Below are positions 9,841 through 18,691 of a stretch of 64,000 nucleotides of DNA, in pieces. This DNA comes from Lysinibacillus sp. 2017. Lineage in GTDB: Bacteria > Bacillota > Bacilli > Bacillales_A > Planococcaceae. Where the stretch lies: the NCBI RefSeq assembly GCF_003073375.1, contig NZ_CP029002.1:606001-670000 (forward strand). The letters run 5' to 3'. A program made the translations under genes and the position numbers. The notes beneath the pieces are model-generated. The model did not search any database. It was not told where the DNA came from and saw only the letters and a list, made by a program, of their open reading frames with translations. Numbering within the stretch: the stretch's first letter is position 1; every line of letters starts with the position of its first letter.

Positions 9841-10039
9841 TTTTATACACAGTTAAGTGAGCGTTTTTGTACATAGATTAATTGACATTTGTACGCCAAT
9901 CCGTCTTTAAAAAATTTTTAAGAGATACACCTTGTATTGGCTGGCCTTACACACAGCACAAAGAACATTTGCAAAGACTCTGCATAGAGGCTTTGTGAAT
10001 GTGTGCTGCGCCAGCCAAATGACTAACCCCAATCTCGCT

Positions 10040-10850
10040 TTATTAGAAAAAAGAATTACTTCACCAGTAGCTTTACTAACCTTATAAAAGGAATTCTCCA
10101 TATAAAAAGACAGGCGCCTTGCGATAGCACAGCGCCTTCCTGATTTAAAAAGGTATGAAAAGATACACTTAATATGGGCGGCCTTACACAAAGCACGAAG
10201 AAAAGTCGCTTAGATTCGTGCAACGGATCTAGGTGACTTTGTGCTTAGCCGCTCAAACGATACACCCAAAAGAATTACTTAGACAGTAGCTTCATATAAA
10301 AGGAATTCGCAATATAAGAAAACAGGCGCCTTGCGATAGCATAGCGCCAATCTGTCTTTAAAAAAGTTTTAAAGAGATACACCTTGTATTGGCTGGCCCT
10401 TACACACAGCACAAAGAACATTTGCAAAGACTCTGCATAGAGGCTTTGTGAATGTGTGCTGCGCCAGCAAATGACAATCCCCAATCCCGCTTTATTAGAA
10501 AAAGAATTACTGCACCAGTAGCTTTACTAACCTTATAAAAGGAATTCTCCATATAAAAAGACAGGCGCCTTGCGATAGCATAGCGCCAATCCGTCTTTAA
10601 AAAAGTTTTAAAGAGATACACCTTGTATTGGCTGGCCTTACACACAGCACAAAGAACATTTGCAAAGACTCTGCATTGAGGCTTTGTGAATGTGTGCTGC
10701 GCCAGCCAAATGACTAACCCCAATCCCGCTTTATTAGAAAAAAGAATTACTTCACCAGTAGCTTTACTAACCTTATAAAAGGAATCCCCCATATAAAAGG
10801 ACAGGCGCCTTGGTGCTTAGCCGCCCAACTGGTACACCGTATCCCACTAT
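10040..10850 (-). repeat. Family A repeat cluster 1, three reverse units and a truncated fourth
   Basis: Units at about 10040-10260, 10265-10485 and 10490-10735, plus a truncated copy at 10740-10850 that jumps from the GGCGCC hairpin to the end of the long hairpin ('TTGGTGCTTAGCCGCC'). The second and third are nearly identical. The first has a different core with arms GGGCGGCC / GCCGCTC. Upstream flanks 'CACCAGTAGCTTTACTAACC' recur. Minus-strand reading frames here are repeat artefacts. Confidence 0.88.
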
Positions 10851-10873
10851 ATTAGAAGAAAGACAAGTGCAAC

Positions 10874-10919
10874 AAAAAAATCCCATCTAATTTTACAAAT
10901 GTAAAATAGATAGGATTTA
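10874..10919 (-). terminator. Terminator of the SLH glucosaminidase gene
   Basis: Arms AATCCCATCTAATTTTAC / GTAAAATAGATAGGATT with an AAAT loop. On the minus strand the stem is followed by a run of seven T. Confidence 0.85.
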
Positions 10920-10927
10920 ATGAATCG

Positions 10928-12931
10928 TTAATTCGCTGTAAATTTCTGTACTAAATCTGAACGTACCCAAACATACTCGCTAGGTGGGTTGGCGTCTGAT
11001 AATAGCTTGTACCAAACATAGCCATCTGAGCCTGTTGTTTCTTCAGTAATTACGACAGGATAACCGAATGAATTCGTTTCTCCAACATTTTTAGCTTTGT
11101 ACGTAAATACTTTTTCAGAGTTTGTTGTAGCTTCTGCACGCGTATTGACTAAGTCACCGTTATTTACGACGAACGCTAAGTTAGCTTGGTTGTAATCCTT
11201 TTTACCAAAGCGGTTGTCTAGACGGTACATATGACCCGCAATTTTACTACCCCAGAAAGGATCGGATGCATAGTGAACATTCAGACCAGATGTTTTATTA
11301 CCTGGAGCAGCGCCTTTTGCATATCCTCCTGATTGAGGTACATAGTTAAGGTTCACATATTGGTTTAAGAATGCCATAACACTATCATCACGTGAAGCAA
11401 AGGATGTACCTAGTGCTGTGTTGGCATCATAAACTTTAATACCGAAAATATTGTTTTTCTGCATTGAGTTTGTACTAATGCCGTAGTCACTTTCATGCAT
11501 AGCCGCAGCTAATATGAAGAGCGCATTCACATGATGGCTAGCTTCTACTTGTTTCAGTAAGGTACCCATACCGATTAAACGAGAATCAATTGGAGCATTT
11601 TTATAATTACCGCCCAATTGCTGGCGTTCCTCAAGCATTGTTGTAATGATGTGATCTAATTCTTCAGCTGTATAGTTTGATGGCTGACGAACCGATGCGA
11701 ATTGGAAGTACGAATAATTGGTGCCGACTTTATTTGTTAATAGGAAGTCGCTATAGAAGTTCACACCATCTTGACTGTAATAGTTGACTCCGGGTTTCAT
11801 AAAGGCTGGTGCCGCACTAACGACATATTCGCCAATATATTTTTCTGTTATATGGTTATAGAGTTTATGTGTTAAATAACCACCAGCAACATAATAATAG
11901 TTTTCCCCTTTGAGTAAACTTGAAGGAGTTAATGTCACTTCATCGATTTTTGCATAGCCTTTCGTATCGGCTAAGCGAACGATGGCGTACTTATCGTTAC
12001 TAGAATAGTATTTAAATTCATTGCCCTCAGCAGCGTATGTTAAAGCTGTTTTGAAGCTAGAGTCAGCGTAAATCGTTGTCGTATTTGCTGTTGTATCAGC
12101 AGCAGATGCTAAACCTGCTGGCATTTGAATAATTTTATCGCCTTTAAATATAAGGTTTAGTGAAGCTGCTTTTTGTGCAGCCGCTGCTTGCTCATAATTA
12201 TAGTAGATAGTTGGATTTTTTGTTACGACACCATTTGAAATTTTACCGATGTAATAATTTGACGGATTTGATACTGGTGGTGTAACAGGTGTTTCATTAT
12301 TTTGTTCTGCATTATATTTATCGATTGTTGTGTCCATTCGATATAAAAATGCAGCGGCTTGTGCGATTGTTGCAGAGCTTTTTGGTTCAAAATAAATACC
12401 CTTTGCTGTTAAGGATCCCGCAATAATATTGTAATAAACATTTGTCGCAACAGCAGATTTAAATTCACTACGAATTTTATCATTGTCTTTAAATGTTAGT
12501 GGGGCACCGTTTAGAGGAATCTTAGAATATACAAGTGCACGCTGTAATAATGCAGCCATTTGTTCGCGTGTAATTTTATCATTTGGACGGAAAGTACCAT
12601 CTGGATAACCGCTTAAAATGCTTGCCCCAGCAGCTGCTTGAATTTCGTTTGTACGCTCTTCATCAGCTTTTAAATCTTTAAATGTCATCGAATTCGATGC
12701 TGGTAAATCAAATGCTCGAGATAAATAAGAAGCAAATTCTCCACGAGTTACTGCACGATTCGGATTGTAATTGCCCTTTGCATCTGGACGAATTACATTT
12801 AAATCGGCCCAGTATGTAAGCCCTTCAGCCAAAGGATGGCCCTTTATATCATTGGCATGAGACGTTGTTTGCGTTGTGATGGACATCGTTACGAGCATAG
12901 CAATTGCAAAAACGACTATTTTTTTTATCAA
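10928..12931 (-). CDS. SLH-anchored N-acetylglucosaminidase (LytD-like autolysin)
   Basis: 667 aa, TTG start at 12931 with GAAGGGAGTG upstream. Signal peptide ~1-27. Three SLH domains (~30-75, ~82-140, ~145-200), the first somewhat divergent. A middle region (~215-410) of repeated short beta modules follows. The glucosaminidase domain (~440-600) has catalytic Glu480 in 'AMHESDYG' and 'NNIFGIKVYD', 'YASDPFWGSKIAGHMY' as in LytD/LytG enzymes that cut the GlcNAc-MurNAc bond. The C-terminal ~65 residues ('LVNTRAEATTNSEKV...', 'YVWVRSDLV') look like a bacterial SH3 module. Transcribed alone; divergent from the TetR gene. A near-match to a WalR box lies upstream (12963-12979). Confidence 0.93.
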   Translation of the reverse strand: MIKKIVVFAIAMLVTMSITTQTTSHANDIKGHPLAEGLTYWADLNVIRPDAKGNYNPNRAVTRGEFASYLSRAFDLPASNSMTFKDLKADEERTNEIQAAAGASILSGYPDGTFRPNDKITREQMAALLQRALVYSKIPLNGAPLTFKDNDKIRSEFKSAVATNVYYNIIAGSLTAKGIYFEPKSSATIAQAAAFLYRMDTTIDKYNAEQNNETPVTPPVSNPSNYYIGKISNGVVTKNPTIYYNYEQAAAAQKAASLNLIFKGDKIIQMPAGLASAADTTANTTTIYADSSFKTALTYAAEGNEFKYYSSNDKYAIVRLADTKGYAKIDEVTLTPSSLLKGENYYYVAGGYLTHKLYNHITEKYIGEYVVSAAPAFMKPGVNYYSQDGVNFYSDFLLTNKVGTNYSYFQFASVRQPSNYTAEELDHIITTMLEERQQLGGNYKNAPIDSRLIGMGTLLKQVEASHHVNALFILAAAMHESDYGISTNSMQKNNIFGIKVYDANTALGTSFASRDDSVMAFLNQYVNLNYVPQSGGYAKGAAPGNKTSGLNVHYASDPFWGSKIAGHMYRLDNRFGKKDYNQANLAFVVNNGDLVNTRAEATTNSEKVFTYKAKNVGETNSFGYPVVITEETTGSDGYVWYKLLSDANPPSEYVWVRSDLVQKFTAN

Positions 12932-12962
12932 AATTTCACACTCCCTTCATTCTCTTGTTATT

Positions 12963-13089
12963 TTAGCAATTTTTTAACAATAATAATAGGTACAATAATA
13001 ATAGACTTGCAAACTATTATTAGTAATAGTTGATATTAAACAAATTGGTCATATGAAAAATAAAAATAAATATTACTCTATAGTAATAT
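12963..13089. promoter_or_regulatory. Divergent control region with two palindromes, between the autolysin and TetR genes
   Basis: Two palindromes stand in the 300-bp divergent spacer. TAATAATAG-N9-CTATTATTA (12996-13022) is nearest the autolysin gene. ATATTACT-CTAT-AGTAATAT (13070-13089) is nearest the regulator. Both are suitable dimeric TetR operators, but binding is inference. TTAGCA-N5-TTAACA (12963-12979) is one mismatch from the WalR consensus, read toward the autolysin gene. Confidence 0.5.
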
Positions 13090-13231
13090 AATCAAACTAC
13101 CAAAAATAAGGTAAAATGTTATTTTTATGACAGAAACCTTTATTTTGAGAAAAAATTAATATATAATGAGTGTGAAATAATTGGTAATTACAGAGTACTA
13201 AACATCTAAAATAGAGATAGGGTGGAGAAGT

Positions 13232-13828
13232 ATGGCAAGAGGACGTCGAGTAAATTCAAGTGGAGAAAAGAGTAAAAAGTTATTATTAGAAAAGGCAGTT
13301 GAATTGTTTTCAATTCACGGATTTCATCAAACGAAAATTAGTGATATCGTAAAATCAGCAGATTTAACACAACCAACATTCTATTTGTACTTCCAGAGTA
13401 AAGAAACGTTATATAATGATTTGAATGAAAAGTTCCAAAATGAATTGATTGAAATTTTTGCAAAATCAAAAAATGAACAATCTAGTGAACCAAAAGCAAA
13501 AGAAGCCATCCAGGAAAATTTAAATCAAATTTTTGAATACTTTGTAGAAAATCCAAACTTAACAAAAATCGGTTTTTATGAATCGAGTCAATCTTCTGTA
13601 GTGAAACAATTGCTTGTTTCCAAAATAGAAAATGTGATTTCGAATGATTTGAAAGACTATCCAATCGTGCAACGTGTTGATAAAAATGTGCTTGCCGAGA
13701 GTTTAGTTGGTTCGATGGAACGTTTAACGTTAACGAAGCTATTAACGAAAAAAACAGCTCCACAACAATTAGCAAAAGAAATTAGTATGATTTATTTTGC
13801 TGAAGAACGCAATTTAGTTCATCAATAA
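13232..13828 (+). CDS. TetR/AcrR-family transcriptional regulator
   Basis: 198 aa; ATG with GGGTGGAG upstream. The N-terminal HTH (~15-60) fits the family well: 'LLLEKAVELFSIHGFHQTKISDIVKSADLTQPTFYLYFQSKETLY'. The ligand domain (~65-195) is all-helical and not assignable to a ligand class. It is divergent from the SLH glucosaminidase gene, with palindromes between them, so it may repress itself and that gene. A weakly similar arrangement (YxiF/FadR-like TetR beside lipid genes) is not seen here. Isolated gene with its own strong terminator. Confidence 0.9.
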   Translation: MARGRRVNSSGEKSKKLLLEKAVELFSIHGFHQTKISDIVKSADLTQPTFYLYFQSKETLYNDLNEKFQNELIEIFAKSKNEQSSEPKAKEAIQENLNQIFEYFVENPNLTKIGFYESSQSSVVKQLLVSKIENVISNDLKDYPIVQRVDKNVLAESLVGSMERLTLTKLLTKKTAPQQLAKEISMIYFAEERNLVHQ

Positions 13829-13849
13829 AATCCATAGCTTGTGAACATG

Positions 13850-13897
13850 AAAAGACTAGAAACGGGTCAGATGATATGACCTATTTCTAGTCTTTTT
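13850..13897 (+). terminator. Terminator of the TetR gene
   Basis: Long stem AAAAGACTAGAAAcGGGTCA / TGACCtATTTCTAGTCTTTT with a 7-nt loop and T-run. Confidence 0.88.
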
Positions 13898-13914
13898 TAT
13901 TAGTTCATTATATT

Positions 13915-14640
13915 TATTGAGGCGAGAGTCATAGCTAATCATCATCTAATAAGGATTCTAATAAAGGGTATCGTGTTTTGGTGGGCGCAGCACATGAGCA
14001 GCACAGCTTTGTTGCACAAATCTGCACGACTCATCTTTGTGCTACATGTTAGGCCCACCAATCAAAACGTAGTCCATCAAACCTTCTTTCATAAGGTGCG
14101 GCGCTAAAAAAGGCGCCGATTTCTAATAAAGTGCACCCATTAAATATAATGATGCAAAGGGATTGTCAAAGCTAACCATCATCTAATAAGGATTCTAATA
14201 AAGGGTATCGTGTTTTGTTGGGCGCAGCACATGAGCAGCACAGCTTTGTTGCACAAATCTGTACGACTCATCTTTGTGCTACGTGTTAGGCCCACCAATC
14301 AAAGCGTAGTCCATCAAACCTTCTCTCAAAAGGTGCGGCGCTAAAAAAGGCGCCGATTTCTAATAAAGGGCACCGATGAATATATTGATGGAAAGGTAAT
14401 GCATAGCTAAACTTCTTCTAATAAGGATTCTATTAAAGTGTATTGGGTTATGGCGGGCTGGGCGCCCAGAGTCCCAAAGCCATGTTGCACATGTCTATGC
14501 GACTCTTCTTTGCGCCTTGGGCTATGCCCACCATATCAAAGCACAGTCCACTAAATTTTCTCTAATAAGGTGCGGTGCTTGCAGTGGCAGGCACCGATTT
14601 CTAATAAAGTGCACCGATTGAATATTTTAGGATAAGCAAT
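13915..14640 (+). repeat. Family A repeat cluster 2, three forward units
   Basis: Period about 240 bp. Main hairpins at about 13977-14061 (TTGGTGGGC / GCCCACCAA), 14216-14300 and 14451-14541. The first two share a GCAGCACA...TGTGCT core. The third carries the AGAGTC...GACTCT core also seen at 6279 and 30695. Second hairpins read CGGCGC-N8-GCGCCG. The unit flank 'TTGTCAAAGCTAACCATCAT' precedes unit two. Confidence 0.88.
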
Positions 14641-14699
14641 CATCACGGTTTTGCTTTTTATGAATGGATGGCTAGCTATTTATTCTAGCCACTCTTTTT

Positions 14700-15440
14700 A
14701 AGGTATTTGCAATATATTTTTATGATTGATCATGTTAATTTTAAATAGAAACACCCGTACGAATAGCTTTCCCACCCTTATAAGAAAGATTCTCCAAATA
14801 CGAAAAAGGGCGCCTACCACTGTAAGCGCCCCACGTGAATACGAGTAAGTATAGTGGATTACACGTTTGTATTGGCGGGCCTTAACCAAGCACGAAGAAA
14901 ATTCGCAGAGACACTGCAAAGTGGCTTTGTGAATTTGTGCTTTGCCCGCCAAAACGGTACACCTGAATAACTACTTTAATAAAGAGCTAATTTACTGTGA
15001 CTTTGCCTAGTTTATAAGAAAGATTCTCCGAATACGAAAAAGGGCGCCTACCACTGTAAGCGCCCCACGTGAATACGAGTAAGTATAGTGGATTACACGT
15101 TGTATTGGCGAGCATTACACAAAGCACGAAGAAAATTCGCAGAGACACTGCAAAGTGACTTTGTGAATTTGTGCTTTGCCCGCCAAAATGGTACACCTGA
15201 ATAACCACTTTAATAAAGAGCTAATTTACTATGACTTTACCTATTTTATAAAAAGATTCTCCAAATACGAAAAAGGGCGCCTACCACTGTAAGCGCCCCA
15301 CGTGAATACGAGTAAATGTAGTGGAATATGCCTTTGTATTGGCGGGTCTTTCACGTAGCACAAAGGCGAGTCGTACAGACATGTGCAACATGGCTGTGCG
15401 GCTTGCGTGCGAAGAACCCTCCATATGATTATCCTTGAAT
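14700..15440 (-). repeat. Family A repeat cluster 2, three reverse units
   Basis: Main hairpins at about 14873-14952, 15105-15184 and 15338-15424. On the minus strand each is followed by GGGGCGC...GCGCCC and a TTTTT run (plus-strand GAAAAAGGGCGCC). The third core is the CACAAAGGCGAGTCG type of cluster 4. These units lie next to the 3' end of the minus-strand protease gene, as the forward ones lie next to the 3' end of the TetR gene. Confidence 0.88.
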
Positions 15441-15477
15441 AGCCTCTAAATTAGAAGACCCATTCTCTTTTTTAACT

Positions 15478-16851
15478 TTATTTCGAAACAGTAGTGATGT
15501 GCAAGTATGCACCTTGTTTTAATGATTTACCCGTACTATTTTTAATACGAGGTTGAATAACAAGCATATATTCTTTTCCAGCTGTTAACGTATCTTTAGG
15601 TGTAACCAGTAGCTTTTGCCCATCTTGTTTCACCGTAGCTTCCACTGCATTACTTCCAAGTTCAATTAATTGAACAGAATGTGGGTCGATACTTGCAGCG
15701 AGCTGTTTTGAAAAGGTAATTGTAAAAGTTTTAGTTAAAGCGACATTTTTCAAACTAGCTAGCTCTTTTGAATTTGAAAGTCCTGCTGCAATCGCATCAA
15801 AATGTGCTTGATATAAAGGGTTTGCTGTTGTTTTTACATTAGGATTTACACCGATATGGTTAATTTCTGTACCATTCGGACCGTAAAAATGACCGACTGT
15901 TAATTTTAAATAGCTTCCATCTTCCAGTTCATAAAATGCTTGCATCGCACCTTTACCATACGTCGTTTGTCCGTATAAGGTTGCCGCCTTTTGATCTAGT
16001 AACGCCGCAGCAGTCATTTCAGAGGCACTTGCGCTTGATTTGTTAACTAATACCTTCGTATTTTCAGGGAAGGTTGTCGATTGCTTTAAGGCATGAACGA
16101 TTGTTGTGCCAGTAGCTTCTTTTAATTTGTAAGCATTTTTAGCATTGGGGAACATGCCGATAATTTGCTCAGAAGCGGTTACATAACCACCACCGTTATT
16201 TTGTAAATCTAAAATAAACGAAGTCGCTCCTTGATTTTTCAATTGTTGAACGGCTTTTGACAGTAAGCTAGTTGCATCATTTGAAAAAGAGCTAAGTGAA
16301 ATGTAACCTACATTTCCGTAAAGTAATTTCGAAGAGCTATTCGGTAAAGAAAAAGCTTTACGTGTTAACGTTTTCGTTAAGATAGAACCATCTTCGTGTA
16401 AAATGGTTAATGTCACAGACGTGTTTTCTTTCCCTGTAATACGAGAAGAAGCTTGATCGAGTGTTAAAGCGGTTGTAGATGTACCATCCACCGCTGTAAT
16501 AATATCGCCCGTTTTCAAACCACCATTTTTTGCGCTACCTCCGTCGATTAAGTCCGTAATTTTAATGCCACTGTCCACTTTTTCAATGACAATCCCAATG
16601 CCTACTGAAGTTAAGTCGACTGCATTTAAAAAGGAATTAAATTCGTCTGCTGTAAAATAGGTTGAGTACGGATCGAGCATATTCATTAGCTCAGGAATAG
16701 TCGTTGCGTTATTGATCGTCCCCTCAACATCACCAACATAATTTTCCTTTACGATCTGCTTCGCCTCATCTAATGGCGATGCAAATACGCTAAAAGGAAG
16801 TGCTAAGCATAAAATGAAAAAAAGCATCGTAGCTAGCTGTTTTTTTATCAT
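15478..16851 (-). CDS. Secreted S41 (CtpA-like) carboxy-terminal processing protease with Ig-like tail
   Basis: 457 aa; ATG with GAGGTGA upstream. Signal peptide ~1-24 (cleaved near VFASP). A short N-terminal region ('YSTYFTADEF') is typical of CtpA/B. The PDZ domain (~80-160) includes 'GIGIVIE...I.DLIDGGSAKNGGLKTGDIITAVDG'. The S41 core (~175-345) has catalytic Ser in 'KSSASASEMTAAAL' and Lys in 'YGKGAMQ'. Instead of the peptidoglycan-binding domain common in Bacillus CtpB, the last ~80 residues ('FTITFSKQLAASIDPHSVQLIELG...', 'L.AGKEYMLVI.P.IKN.TGK.L') form an SbsA-type Ig-like domain found in surface proteins. Substrate unknown. Single gene. Confidence 0.92.
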   Translation of the reverse strand: MIKKQLATMLFFILCLALPFSVFASPLDEAKQIVKENYVGDVEGTINNATTIPELMNMLDPYSTYFTADEFNSFLNAVDLTSVGIGIVIEKVDSGIKITDLIDGGSAKNGGLKTGDIITAVDGTSTTALTLDQASSRITGKENTSVTLTILHEDGSILTKTLTRKAFSLPNSSSKLLYGNVGYISLSSFSNDATSLLSKAVQQLKNQGATSFILDLQNNGGGYVTASEQIIGMFPNAKNAYKLKEATGTTIVHALKQSTTFPENTKVLVNKSSASASEMTAAALLDQKAATLYGQTTYGKGAMQAFYELEDGSYLKLTVGHFYGPNGTEINHIGVNPNVKTTANPLYQAHFDAIAAGLSNSKELASLKNVALTKTFTITFSKQLAASIDPHSVQLIELGSNAVEATVKQDGQKLLVTPKDTLTAGKEYMLVIQPRIKNSTGKSLKQGAYLHITTVSK

Positions 16852-17013
16852 GAGTTCACCTCTTCGAATTTGTAAGTAATAAAGTAGTAAATGAATTTTG
16901 TTGATTAGGTCATGTATGTAAGTTTATAAAATCCACTTGGAAATGTCCATTTTTTGTCATGATTTCTAAAATAATTATTATATTCAAAGCAGCGACAATT
17001 AAGAAGACGCTAT

Positions 17014-17056
17014 TAAAAAAAGGGCATTGAATGTATTTTTCCATTCAATGCCCTTT
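17014..17056 (-). terminator. Terminator of brnQ
   Basis: A perfect 15-bp stem (AAAGGGCATTGAATG and complement) with an 8-nt loop. The plus-strand A-run at 17014-17020 gives the T-tail on the minus strand. Confidence 0.88.
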
Positions 17057-17073
17057 ACATAATTTATGAAAGA

Positions 17074-18396
17074 TTATTTGTTACGTTTAGCAAGATACAT
17101 AAAGTAGCCGATTACACCACCGATTAAAGCGGGGACAACCCAAGCAATTCCTTGGTCATAAAACGGGAAGATTGATAGGAAATTGTCGTAAGCTTCAATT
17201 TTATAGCCAGCTTGTTTAATGCCGTCATATAGAGCAATAAAACCTGTAAAGATTAACGCCATGCCATACACGCTAGGTGCATGGTTGAATAGGTTACCGA
17301 ATAAAGCGAAAATCATCAATACGATCGCAATTGGATAAATCGCTACTAATACAGGTAATGAAATGTTAATCAAATCAGCTAATCCAAAGTTTGAAACACC
17401 GAAACTAAATAGCGCGAAAATGACTAAGTACGCTTGATAAGAAATTTTCGGGAAGATTTTATGGAAGAACGTTGCGTTCGCAGATAATAATCCAACCGAA
17501 GTTGTTAAACAAGCTAAAATAATAACCGCAGATAAAATAATGTTACCTGCTTGACCAAAAAGTTGCTGTGCTGCAAGGGAAATGATTGTCCCTCCATCAT
17601 CATGGAAACCAATGGCAGTCGTACTTGTTACACCGATATAACCTAGAGAAATATAAACAAAGGCTAAACCTAATGCCGCAACAATACCAGCGAAAATTGT
17701 AATTTTAATTTGAGCTGCTTTTTCTGTTACACCACGTGCGACTAATGATTGTATGATAACGATCCCAAATACTAATGAAGCCAGCACATCCATCGTTAAG
17801 TAACCTTGGATAAACGATTCACCGAATGCATTGTCGATATAAGTTCCTTGCGCTTCACCAACTTCACCCAGTGGCGTAATAATGGCTTTAATTGTAAGCA
17901 AGCAAATAACGATAAGTAGGGCAGGCGTTAAAATCTTACCTACACGGTCAACGATTTTCGTTGGATTATAAGCCAAGTAGAATGTGAAACTAAAGAAAAT
18001 AAGTGTTGTGATGAGTAATGGAATCCAACTTTCTTGTGTTGCTTCTGATAAGAATGGGGCAACACCAATTGAATAAGAAACGGCACCTGTACGAGGTATC
18101 GCAAAGAATGGTCCAATTGATAAATAAATAATAGAAGTAAAAATAATCCCGAAATATGGATTAATACGTCCCGCCAAAACTTCTAAATCTCCACCATTTT
18201 TCGCTACGGCGATTATCCCTAAAAGAGGTAAGCCTACCCCTGTAATTAAAAATCCTAGCATCGACCAGACAATATTTTCACCCGCCATCTGACCTAACTG
18301 TGGTGGAAATATGATATTTCCTGCACCTAAAAATAACGCAAATAACATGAAACCTACTGCGATATTCTCGCGGAAAAAACCTTTACTGCTCTTCAT
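17074..18396 (-). CDS. brnQ: Branched-chain amino acid permease, LIVCS family
   Basis: 440 aa, start ATG 18396 with AAAGGAG upstream. About twelve membrane segments. The N-terminus 'FMLFALFLGAGNIIFPPQLGQ' and 'GPFFAIPRTGAVSYSIGVAPFL' are hallmark BrnQ motifs, and 'LACLTTSVGLLSANATFF' is a family signature. It imports Ile, Leu and Val with a cation (Na+ or H+) across the cytoplasmic membrane. No T-box or other leader is visible in the 290 bp upstream. Transcribed alone. Its neighbours are unrelated wall enzymes. Confidence 0.96.
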   Translation of the reverse strand: MKSSKGFFRENIAVGFMLFALFLGAGNIIFPPQLGQMAGENIVWSMLGFLITGVGLPLLGIIAVAKNGGDLEVLAGRINPYFGIIFTSIIYLSIGPFFAIPRTGAVSYSIGVAPFLSEATQESWIPLLITTLIFFSFTFYLAYNPTKIVDRVGKILTPALLIVICLLTIKAIITPLGEVGEAQGTYIDNAFGESFIQGYLTMDVLASLVFGIVIIQSLVARGVTEKAAQIKITIFAGIVAALGLAFVYISLGYIGVTSTTAIGFHDDGGTIISLAAQQLFGQAGNIILSAVIILACLTTSVGLLSANATFFHKIFPKISYQAYLVIFALFSFGVSNFGLADLINISLPVLVAIYPIAIVLMIFALFGNLFNHAPSVYGMALIFTGFIALYDGIKQAGYKIEAYDNFLSIFPFYDQGIAWVVPALIGGVIGYFMYLAKRNK

Positions 18397-18691
18397 ATTG
18401 AACTAAACTCCTTTATATTTGAAAATACTAAAATTTCTAAAAACTTAAACTGTTCACAAGGGATTATTCTATCATAAAAATATTAAACTTCAAACAGTAG
18501 TTGTTGTAAAAAAGAAAGTAATCGTCAGAATTTAAGTACTTTCGCCAGAATTCTTTCAAATACTACTTAAAAACGGTTATTACTGCATTTTCACAAAAGA
18601 ATCGACCAAATGGCATGTTGATAAGCAGGTAGATTGTTAAGTAAAATGGGTATAGAGTATAAGTTTCACAGATAAGGAAGGAGTTTTCAAA

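Larger units (their letters stand above)
7706..9893 (+). mobile_element. IS21-family insertion sequence, apparently intact
   Basis: 2,188 bp. Left end (7706) and right end (9893) form 26-bp imperfect inverted repeats. Both begin TACAAATG and, with the same internal spacing, end ATGTACA; a second shared block (CTCACTTAA) lies further in, as in the multiple terminal repeats of IS21 elements. Directly flanking it is a 6-bp duplication, CGCCAA (7700-7705 and 9894-9899), within the usual 4-8 bp range of the family. It carries istA and istB, both intact. It sits inside a family A repeat unit. Confidence 0.92.
7600..10040 (-). repeat. Family A reverse unit split by the IS21 insertion
   Basis: The unit starts at about 7600-7705 (ending ...ATAGCGCCAA) and resumes at 9894 (CGCCAATCCG...) with the long hairpin at about 9939-10015. 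The intact form 'ATAGCGCCAATCCG' occurs in the neighbouring units at 6594 and 10581, so the uninterrupted sequence is directly visible. Confidence 0.85.

Noticed and set aside
9907-10792. Minus-strand frames encoding similar 70-130-residue peptides
   Set aside because: They are translations of the family A units; similarity among them follows from the DNA repeat. No RBS and frames break with each indel.
18397-18691. T-box or other riboswitch upstream of brnQ
   Set aside because: No T-box consensus (GGGTGGNACCGCG-like) and no convincing leader hairpin or anti-terminator is visible.
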